Source: an uncultured Collinsella sp. (GTDB lineage: Bacteria > Actinomycetota > Coriobacteriia > Coriobacteriales > Coriobacteriaceae). Taken from it: a stretch of DNA of 12,244 nucleotides. The first letter of the stretch is position 1, and each line of letters begins with the position of its first letter. The stretch is taken from NCBI GenBank assembly GCA_900550195.1, contig URRB01000026.1:1-12244 (forward strand), given 5' to 3'. The notes under the pieces were generated by a model. It did no database searches and was not told where the DNA came from. It saw only the letters and a list, made by a program, of their open reading frames with translations. Positions 1-6,358 of this stretch are shown here, one piece after another. A program made the translations under genes and the position numbers.

Positions 1-2
1 TG

Positions 3-692
3 GCGGACCTGTGGGCGGCGGCGCGCGACGCGGCGCTCGACATGGAGCGCGCGATCGAGGCGTCCCTGGAGGAGAACTGCCCCGCGCTGCTGGCGATGTA
101 CGGGTGCGGGCCCGTGAGCGCGGCCAAGCTCGCGGTCGCGGCCGGGGACAACCCGGGCAGGCTGCGCTCCGAGGCGTCGTTCGCGGCGATATGCGGGGCC
201 TGCCCAATCCCCGCCTCGAGCGGCAAGACCGTGAGGCACAGGCTCAACAGGGGCGGCGACCGGCAGGCGAACAGCGCTCTGCACGAGATGCGCGCGAGGC
301 AGAGGGTCATGCGCGACCCCGAGACCGCCGAGTACGCCGAGAGGGCCAGGGCGCGGGGGAAGAGCGACAGGGAGGTCATGAGGTGCCTCAAGCGCTACGT
401 GGCCAGGGAGGCGTACCGGGCGCTGATGCGCCCGCACGAGATCAGGAGGCCCGAGGACGCCTCGGGGCTCGTGGCGGCCAGGCGCGCGGCGAGGGTCAGC
501 CAGGTGAGGGCGGCGTCCATATTGGGAACCAGCGAGAAGTACATCTCGATGCTGGAGAGGGGCCAAAGGGAGCTCAAGCCCATAAGGAGGGCCTACGAGG
601 CATGGGTCGAGGCCGGACTTCCGCTCGATTGGGACAGGCAGGCGTTCGAGGCCGAGCGCAAAATGGATTCTAAAAGACACCTTGCCAAATAG
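3..692 (+). CDS. IS110-family transposase, C-terminal part, with fused HTH (5' end outside window)
   Basis: Reading frame 3 is open from the window edge, so the gene begins upstream; an internal ATG at 42 is not a convincing start. About 229 residues are visible. Residues ~28-90 match the IS116/IS110/IS902 C-terminal transposase domain: a GCGPVSAAKLA segment, then ACPIPASSGKT with candidate nucleophile serines at visible residues 72-73, then RLNRGGDRQANSALHEM. In IS110 enzymes this serine acts together with an N-terminal DEDD RuvC-like domain, not visible here, in RNA-guided transposition. Residues ~155-195 form an extra Cro/C1-like helix-turn-helix (VAARRAARVSQ, ILGTSEKYISMLERGQ), which is not a standard part of the family. 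Arginine is often encoded by AGG, roughly 20 times, whereas neighbours favour CGC; this suggests acquisition from elsewhere. Whether the element is intact cannot be judged. Family assignment is firm; the HTH call is moderately firm. Confidence 0.85.
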   Translation, partial: ADLWAAARDAALDMERAIEASLEENCPALLAMYGCGPVSAAKLAVAAGDNPGRLRSEASFAAICGACPIPASSGKTVRHRLNRGGDRQANSALHEMRARQRVMRDPETAEYAERARARGKSDREVMRCLKRYVAREAYRALMRPHEIRRPEDASGLVAARRAARVSQVRAASILGTSEKYISMLERGQRELKPIRRAYEAWVEAGLPLDWDRQAFEAERKMDSKRHLAK

Positions 693-704
693 GAGCGTCA
701 GGAC

Positions 705-747
705 GCAAAGAGGCTCGCCGCACGAAGTGCGCAGCGAGCCTCTTTGC
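705..747. repeat. Perfect 14-bp hairpin with an apical sub-stem
   Basis: Arms at 705-718 and 734-747 are exact reverse complements (GCAAAGAGGCTCGC). Inside the loop, 719-723 and 727-731 pair again (CGCAC/GTGCG) around a GAA triloop. It starts 12 nt after the transposase stop codon. No T-tract follows on the + strand, so a simple intrinsic terminator is not clear. It could be a transcription end signal, an insertion-sequence end structure or part of a structured RNA. Confidence 0.75.
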
Positions 748-783
748 ATGTCCGAGGACACCAATTTAATTTAGCGTGGTTCC

Positions 784-927
784 CTAAAGGACGACAACGC
801 AGGAGACCCGGCAAGGCCGGGAGCACTTTGTCTCGCAAACATTCCGCAGCCGCGAAGCGGCGAGGACGTTTGAGAGGCAAAGTGCGTAGGCCTTACCGGG
901 TCTCCGGTGGGAGTTGAGTCCCTTTAG
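784..927. repeat. Long nested palindrome (foldback element) between convergent genes
   Basis: Core stem: 802-811 pairs with 896-905 (GGAGACCCGG/CCGGGTCTCC), 813-818 with 889-894, 823-830 with 878-885 (GCACTTTG/CAAAGTGC), 831-840 with 868-877 with one mismatch, and 849-853 with 857-861 (GCCGC/GCGGC) around a GAA triloop. An outer pair, CTAAAGG at 784-790 with CCTTTAG at 921-927, overlaps the stop codon of the glycyl-radical gene. A smaller alternative hairpin, CCCGGC/GCCGGG, sits at 807-821. The structure lies downstream of both convergent genes, so a shared terminator or mRNA-end stabiliser is possible. No T-run follows on either strand. A miniature mobile element or an RNA belonging to the neighbouring IS110 element are other possibilities. 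Confidence 0.7.
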
Positions 928-1175
928 AACTTGTCGTGGAAGGTACGCGAAATGACCTCGTCCTGCTGCTCCTTGGTGAGCGTGTGGAAGTTCACGGCAT
1001 AGCCGGAAACGCGGATGGTCAGCTGCGGGTACTTCTCGGGGTGAGCCTGAGCGTCAAGCAGCGTCTCACGGTTGAAGACGTTGATGTTCAGGTGGTGGCC
1101 ACCCTTCTCGGCGTAAGCGTCGAGCATGTGGACCAGGTTATCGGCCTGAGTCTCGGAAACTTCAGAAACCTTCAT
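924..1175 (-). CDS. grcA: Glycyl-radical domain protein, GrcA-like small part of split pyruvate formate-lyase
   Basis: This 83-residue protein is the C-terminal glycyl-radical module of pyruvate formate-lyase as a free polypeptide. Residues ~24-83 align closely with the end of E. coli PflB and of GrcA/YfiD (GGHHLNINVFNRETLLDA, HPEKYPQLTIRVSGYAV, LTKEQQDEVISRTF). The radical glycine is G58 in RVSGYAV, 25 residues from the C-terminus, the same distance as in E. coli PflB. The N-terminal ~13 residues (MKVSEVSETQ...) have no counterpart I recognise. E. coli GrcA is longer, about 127 residues. The ATG at 1173-1175 has a strong AAGGAG site at 1183-1188 with 7-nt spacing. It lies 85 nt downstream of the large PFL gene on the same strand and is probably co-transcribed with it. 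Because the partner lacks its own radical domain, this is best read as an obligatory subunit rather than a repair spare part. The radical would be installed by PFL-activating enzyme, not seen here. Confidence 0.92.
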   Translation of the reverse strand: MKVSEVSETQADNLVHMLDAYAEKGGHHLNINVFNRETLLDAQAHPEKYPQLTIRVSGYAVNFHTLTKEQQDEVISRTFHDKF

Positions 1176-1182
1176 AATGTGT

Positions 1183-1188
1183 CTCCTT
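1183..1188 (-). promoter_or_regulatory. Ribosome binding site of the glycyl-radical gene
   Basis: AAGGAG on the - strand, 7 nt before the ATG. It shows that the small PFL protein is translated independently and is not made by readthrough. Its frame also differs from that of the large gene. Confidence 0.8.
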
Positions 1189-1198
1189 CGATTGATAG

Positions 1199-1218
1199 GC
1201 GCCGGCCGAAACCGGCGC
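1199..1218 (-). other. GC-rich intercistronic hairpin
   Basis: GCGCCGG at 1199-1205 pairs with CCGGCGC at 1212-1218 over a 6-nt loop. It is in the transcript between the two PFL genes, about 10 nt upstream of the small gene's ribosome site. It may stabilise the downstream mRNA end or modulate initiation. There is no T-tract, so termination is unlikely. Confidence 0.6.
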
Positions 1219-1225
1219 GCTAATC

Positions 1226-1260
1226 AGTAATCGTTATTGTTAGTATAGCACTAACAATAG

Positions 1261-1265
<5 letters not shown>
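1226..1265 (-). other. AT-rich hairpin spanning the stop codon of the large PFL gene
   Basis: ATTGTTAGT at 1236-1244 pairs exactly with ACTAACAAT at 1250-1258, extended by T1235-A1259 and a G-T pair. After a small internal loop, AGTAA at 1226-1230 pairs with TTACT at 1261-1265. The TAA stop (1261-1263) is inside the outer stem. Together with the GC-rich hairpin beside it, it could be an RNA-processing or stability element that sets the ratio of the two PFL proteins. Confidence 0.65.
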
Positions 1266-3312
<2,047 letters not shown>

Positions 3313-3415
3313 TGTGTAACCACGCTCCTAGTTACGTGTAATGCGGCGCTCTCTCACACCGCTGCTTATTGAATTCTTGAATGTTCGGCTTGCACTACCG
3401 GCTTCTTCCGTTCTT

Positions 3416-3430
3416 CACCACACATTGGTG
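3416..3430. promoter_or_regulatory. Short inverted repeat upstream of pflB, possible operator
   Basis: CACCA-CACAT-TGGTG, with perfect 5-bp arms and a 5-bp spacer. It lies about 105 bp before the pflB start codon. The size suits a dimeric regulator, but the sequence matches no operator I know, and an arm of five bases can occur by chance. Confidence 0.25.
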
Positions 3431-3541
3431 CAGGGAAAACGTTTGTCCACCTTGGAACTACAACCCAAAACCCAAGATTTCACCCGTTTGAGAAGGATAA
3501 CATAGCGACCCTCTCCATCTGGGCTGTTATATGTTTCTTTT

Positions 3542-3568
3542 TTTATATCATAAGGACGTTTTTTACAA
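3542..3568 (-). promoter_or_regulatory. Possible pflB promoter with extended -10
   Basis: On the - strand, TTGTAA (3568-3563) is followed after 15 bp by TATAAA (3547-3542), which is preceded by TG with one base between (TGATATAAA). The spacing is short, and the -35 matches the consensus at four of six positions. The predicted start near 3535 leaves a long leader before pflB. Confidence 0.3.
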
Positions 3569-3706
3569 ACCCGCAGGAAATGCGAGTGCAAACAACTACC
3601 GTTCACCGATTTGTATGGTATTTTTCCTTGCCTTTGTACGACGTTCGCTCTAGCTGTTATGCCAGCTTTAGCAGGGTAAAGTGTCCCAGAGACCCTACAG
3701 AAACTG

Positions 3707-3740
3707 CAGGGCGGCCACGGAATCCCCCGTGGCCGCCCTG
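3707..3740 (-). terminator. Strong terminator hairpin after the kdgT-like gene
   Basis: Arms of 14 bp, 3707-3720 and 3727-3740 (CAGGGCGGCCACGG and its exact complement), over a 6-nt loop. It begins 38 nt after the permease stop codon. On the - strand only a short TTT follows; on the + strand a T5 run lies 14 bp beyond the stem. It is the obvious end point of the SDR-permease transcript and would insulate pflB from it. Confidence 0.75.
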
Positions 3741-3778
3741 TGGCATGGCTAGTTTTTAGCTTTGATTGCCGCTTGGCA

Positions 3779-4798
3779 TTAGGCGGCTGCGGCGGCCTTG
3801 TCGGCCGTTGCCTTGCTATCGCCGTTGCCCTGGCCCTCAAAATGCTTGTAGCACCAGCTGGTGACCAGCGGGGTCAAAATAGCCGTCACGATTGCGCAGG
3901 CAGCAACCTGTGCCGTAGCCGTCGCGAGCACGGCGCCACCGTACATGGCCCCATTGACGCTTGCCATGGCAGCAGGCGTGGCCACATTGGCTCCGGCGCA
4001 GCTTGAAATGGCCGCACCTGCGACACCCGTACCGCCCGTGAGCTTATCGACCGCGATGACGGGAATTGCAAAGACCACCGAGCAGATCACGCCGAGCAGA
4101 ATACCGGGGAGACCGCCATTAATGAGCTGGCCAAAGGTCATGGTCGAGCCCATGGCAAAGAAGACGAGCACGATGATGGCGGAAAGTGCCGGTGCCATCA
4201 TCTTCTTAAAGCTGGGGAACAGGTTACCCAGAATAATGCCGACGACGATCGGCAGAATGGCACCCACGAGCGACCAGCCGATCGGGGCCTGGCCGGCGGC
4301 GCCGAGCACGATCATCGTGACCGGAGGGCCGACAACCAGCGTGGTGATGGCGACAGCGCCACGCTCAGCCTCGTTGCCCATGGTACCCATCAGCCCAGCG
4401 TACATAGCGTTGTTGGCGCCGGTGCAAGCCGCCAGCATCACCATGGCAGAGATGCCAAACAAGTTGTCGTTGAACACATAAAGGATGAGCAGCGACATGG
4501 CAACGACCACGATCTGCTTGACGGCGATGATGATGGCGCCGCGGGCAGCGGCGGCAGGAGCGCTCTTAAACGAAATCGTCGTACCGACGATGAGCAAAAA
4601 AGCGCCCACGAGCGGGCCAGCGCCCTGCTGGGTCATGCCAAGCGTAAAGCTGCCGAGCGTTTTGAACAGGTCGGGGAATAGCGTGTTGAGCAGACAGCCC
4701 AACAGAAGCGGCACCAAGATATTGGCGCCCGGGATGGAGGACATCTTAAAGAACGGCTCCTTTGCCGCCGGCGTCTCCACCGCAGCCGATTCACTCAT
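3779..4798 (-). CDS. kdgT: 2-keto-3-deoxygluconate permease family transporter
   Basis: An integral membrane protein of 339 residues, like the KdgT family (TC 2.A.10), which imports 2-keto-3-deoxy-D-gluconate by proton symport for pectin and uronate breakdown. Visible family features: SSIPGANILVPLLLGCLLNTLFPD at 20-43, GANNAMYAGLMG at 127-138, GAVLPF-like GAILPIVVGIILGN at 179-192, and the GTGVAGAAISSCAGANVATPAA block at 256-277. About ten hydrophobic segments alternate with short loops. Residues 1-18 (SESAAVETPAAKEP) and the tail 320-339 (Ala/Lys-rich) are polar. The start is the ATG at 4796-4798, because AAAGGAG at 4805-4811 sits 6 nt before it; an ATG 21 bases upstream would lie before that site. 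It follows the SDR gene by 108 bp on the same strand. The exact substrate cannot be fixed from sequence; related sugar acids are possible. Confidence 0.85.
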   Translation of the reverse strand: MSESAAVETPAAKEPFFKMSSIPGANILVPLLLGCLLNTLFPDLFKTLGSFTLGMTQQGAGPLVGAFLLIVGTTISFKSAPAAAARGAIIIAVKQIVVVAMSLLILYVFNDNLFGISAMVMLAACTGANNAMYAGLMGTMGNEAERGAVAITTLVVGPPVTMIVLGAAGQAPIGWSLVGAILPIVVGIILGNLFPSFKKMMAPALSAIIVLVFFAMGSTMTFGQLINGGLPGILLGVICSVVFAIPVIAVDKLTGGTGVAGAAISSCAGANVATPAAMASVNGAMYGGAVLATATAQVAACAIVTAILTPLVTSWCYKHFEGQGNGDSKATADKAAAAA

Positions 4799-4815
4799 AT
4801 ATATCTCCTTTGGAT

Positions 4816-4838
4816 GCATGCGAATCGTAGCCGCATGC
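4816..4838 (-). other. Hairpin just upstream of the kdgT ribosome site
   Basis: GCATGCG at 4816-4822 pairs with CGCATGC at 4832-4838 over a 9-nt loop. It ends 5 nt before the AAAGGAG site on the transcript. It could expose or shield that site, depending on the neighbouring terminator-like hairpin. Confidence 0.4.
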
Positions 4839-4855
4839 GCCTATATCAGAAAGAA

Positions 4856-4887
4856 GGCGACGGTCCCGAGTCGCAGGAGCCGTCGCC
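4856..4887 (-). terminator. Terminator- or attenuator-like hairpin between SDR and permease genes
   Basis: GGCGACGG at 4856-4863 pairs with CCGTCGCC at 4880-4887 over a 16-nt loop. On the transcript the second arm is followed by TTCTTTCTG, a broken T-rich tail. It begins 19 nt after the SDR stop codon. If leaky, it would lower permease expression relative to the SDR; if strong, the permease would need its own promoter. Confidence 0.5.
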
Positions 4888-4906
4888 GAATAATCGTCGC
4901 GGAGTA

Positions 4907-5656
4907 TTACCCGTCCAGAACGATGCCACCGTCGCAGTCACCGATCTCGCCGTTCACGAAGCTGGCGAGGTCGGAAGCGAAGAACAGCACCATCTGCGCA
5001 GGCTCGCTGGCCTGGGCGGCGCGGCCCAGAGGGATACCGTTGATGATGCGCTGAGAGTTCTCGTCAGAGAGAATCGAGGTCATATCGGTCAACGTGAGCG
5101 ACGGGCACACGGCGTTGCAGCGAACGCCAAACTTGCCGCCTTCCTTGGCGACTGCCTTGGTCAGACCGTTAACGCCTGCTTTGGAGCTCGCGTAAGCCGC
5201 GGTGCCGAGCAGGCCGCCACCGATCTTGCCCGCAACGGAACTCACGTTGACGATAGTGCCGGCATGGGCCGCCTTAAAGTGCGGGTAGACGGCGTTCATC
5301 ATGGTAAAGGTACCGTTGAGGTTGATGTCGATGGTGCGGCGCCACTCGGTGTCATCGATCTCGTCGAACTTCTTGGTGCTGATGACGCCAGCGCAGTTGA
5401 TCAGGATGTTGGTTTGCGGCAGGTCCGTAAAAATCTGCTCGACGGTCTCGCGCGCCTTGGGCGCATCGGCGACATCGAGCTGATAGAACTTGTTGCCCTC
5501 GCCAAGCTCGGCCACAGCGGCCTCGCCCTTAGCAGCGTTCCTTGCGATGAGCGCGACATGTCCGCCGCCCGCGACGATGCCCTTGGCGATCTCGAGGCCA
5601 ATGCCCTGAGTGCCGCCCGTGACAATCGCGGTCTTGCCCGTGAAGTCAAATGCCAT
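4907..5656 (-). CDS. Short-chain dehydrogenase/reductase (SDR), classical type
   Basis: A 249-residue NAD(P)-dependent oxidoreductase with a Rossmann fold. The cofactor loop is TGGTQGIG at 13-20. The NNAG motif reads NCAG at 87-90, with Cys for the second Asn. INLNG at 111-115 carries the usual structural Asn, NVSS at 137-140 the catalytic Ser, and YASSK at 155-159 the catalytic Tyr and Lys. The usual PG after the sheet is PS at 185-186, and the C-terminal motif reads CDGG at 241-244. The ATG at 5654-5656 is preceded by AGGGGGA at 5664-5670 with 7-nt spacing. A longer frame to 5773 would run through the TATAAT promoter, so I reject that start. The neighbouring KdgT-like permease suggests action on a keto sugar acid, perhaps as KduD does in uronate breakdown, but the sequence alone fits many SDR roles. 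It is probably first gene of a two-gene operon. Confidence 0.88.
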   Translation of the reverse strand: MAFDFTGKTAIVTGGTQGIGLEIAKGIVAGGGHVALIARNAAKGEAAVAELGEGNKFYQLDVADAPKARETVEQIFTDLPQTNILINCAGVISTKKFDEIDDTEWRRTIDINLNGTFTMMNAVYPHFKAAHAGTIVNVSSVAGKIGGGLLGTAAYASSKAGVNGLTKAVAKEGGKFGVRCNAVCPSLTLTDMTSILSDENSQRIINGIPLGRAAQASEPAQMVLFFASDLASFVNGEIGDCDGGIVLDG

Positions 5657-5717
5657 GACTCCATCCCCCTTTATGTAAGGTGTCTCCTTGCGGGAAGTTG
5701 GAGCATCGCACGTGGCG

Positions 5718-5751
5718 ATTATATGAGTCCCAGTCGTCATGGTGGTGACAA
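5718..5751 (-). promoter_or_regulatory. Probable promoter and operator of the SDR-permease unit
   Basis: A perfect TATAAT on the - strand (5723-5718) lies 61 bases before the SDR start codon. The best upstream hexamer, TTGTCA (5751-5746), is 22 bp away, too far for normal sigma-70 spacing. At the expected -35 place there is GTCA-TGGTGG-TGAC (5736-5749), a perfect inverted repeat of 4-bp arms with a 6-bp spacer. This combination suggests activator-dependent or regulated initiation, with the regulator not identified. Confidence 0.5.
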
Positions 5752-5809
5752 CCCCTCGCCTAACCGCGGGCATGATAGTTCTTTGAAACGCTTTAGCAAT
5801 TGAATGATT

Positions 5810-5832
5810 TTAAGTCTTAATGAGCTCTTAAT
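5810..5832. promoter_or_regulatory. AT-rich palindrome and direct repeat in the divergent intergenic region
   Basis: TTAAG-T-CTTAA at 5810-5820 is a perfect palindrome. CTTAAT occurs at 5816-5821 and again at 5827-5832, an 11-bp period or about one helical turn. It lies about 90 bp upstream of the marR start. It may be a regulator site or an upstream promoter element. No clean -35/-10 pair for the marR operon was found nearby. Confidence 0.3.
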
Positions 5833-5862
5833 ATTGCCTACTGTATGAGGCCCGCGTATGGG

Positions 5863-5920
5863 GGTATCATCTTTCACCGAAAATAGTTTCTAGTGTTAGG
5901 GGTTTTCGGTGGAAGATACC
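5863..5920. promoter_or_regulatory. Inverted repeat covering the marR start codon, candidate MarR operator
   Basis: The arm at 5869-5883 and the arm at 5903-5917 match as reverse complements at 14 of 15 positions (ATCTTTCACCGAAAA versus TTTTCGGTGGAAGAT), with a 19-bp spacer. Beyond a 3-nt offset, GGTATC at 5863-5868 also matches GATACC at 5915-5920. The ribosome site AGGGG (5898-5902) is in the loop and the GTG start (5909-5911) is in the right arm. It could be the autoregulatory operator bound by the MarR protein, or an mRNA hairpin that limits translation. Confidence 0.6.
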
Positions 5921-6358
5921 GATTTCCGTGAACTTGGGCGTCAGCTCCTTACCGAGTTCGGCAGCATGCATCAGCGCATTTCGCGTTTTGCGGACAAAGC
6001 CCTCGGCGGCGAGATGGCCGTCATGCGCGCCCTCATACTCGCCGGCGGTTCGCTCACGCCGAGCGAACTCGCTGATCGCGCCTGGGTCTCGAGCGCCCGC
6101 ATCGCCAATATCCTACGCGCCCTCGAAGTCAAGGGCTGGGTCGAGCGCGAGCACTCAAAGACTGACCGTCGTCGCGTACACGTCATAGTGACCGACAAGG
6201 GATTCCAGGATCTCGAAATCAAACGTCGGGAATTCGAGGCCCGCACCGCGGCTTTCCTCGAGCAGCTCGGCGAAACAGATACCCAAGAGATGGTGCGCCT
6301 TCTTAGGCGTGCCAACGAAATTATCGACCGCAATCAAGAAAGGAGAGATGCCGAGTGA
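5909..6358 (+). CDS. MarR-family transcriptional regulator
   Basis: A 149-residue winged helix-turn-helix protein. MAVMRALILAGGSLTPSELAD (36-56) opens the wHTH, the recognition helix is around WVSSARIANILRALEVKGW (59-77), and the wing carries HSKTDRRRVHVIVTDKG (82-98) with the characteristic D86-R87. Helices on both sides (FRELGRQLLTEFGSM and the C-terminal EMVRLLRRANEIIDR) form the MarR dimer interface. It starts at GTG (5909) with AGGGG 6 nt upstream. The stop overlaps the next start as GTGA, so translation is coupled to the first ABC gene. By family habit it represses its own operon, and a long inverted repeat over its start codon is a candidate operator. The inducing ligand is unknown; exported compounds are likely. 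Confidence 0.9.
   Translation: MEDTDFRELGRQLLTEFGSMHQRISRFADKALGGEMAVMRALILAGGSLTPSELADRAWVSSARIANILRALEVKGWVEREHSKTDRRRVHVIVTDKGFQDLEIKRREFEARTAAFLEQLGETDTQEMVRLLRRANEIIDRNQERRDAE

Larger units (their letters stand above)
3313..3706. other. Long intergenic region upstream of pflB
   Basis: About 390 bases with no convincing gene. Compared with its surroundings it is AT-rich in 3530-3630. It holds a weak promoter candidate for pflB, a CACCA-N5-TGGTG inverted repeat at 3416-3430, and a small AGCTG/CAGCT repeat at 3652-3667. If transcription starts near 3535, the pflB leader would be about 220 nt. I did not recognise a known riboswitch or a clear FNR, Crp or Rex site. Confidence 0.5.

Noticed and set aside
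705..747. Intrinsic terminator of the transposase gene
   Set aside because: Strong stem but no T-tract on the + strand, so recorded as a hairpin of unknown role.
3415..3840. 141-codon open frame on the - strand downstream of the permease
   Set aside because: It runs through the strong terminator hairpin, overlaps the permease end in another frame and has no recognisable domain.
4907..5773. Longer SDR start at 5773
   Set aside because: The added 39 residues resemble no SDR extension, and the frame would pass through the TATAAT promoter. AGGGGGA lies just before the 5656 start.
4814..5803. Long + strand frame opposite the SDR gene
   Set aside because: Antisense shadow. It also crosses the operon gap and the SDR promoter.
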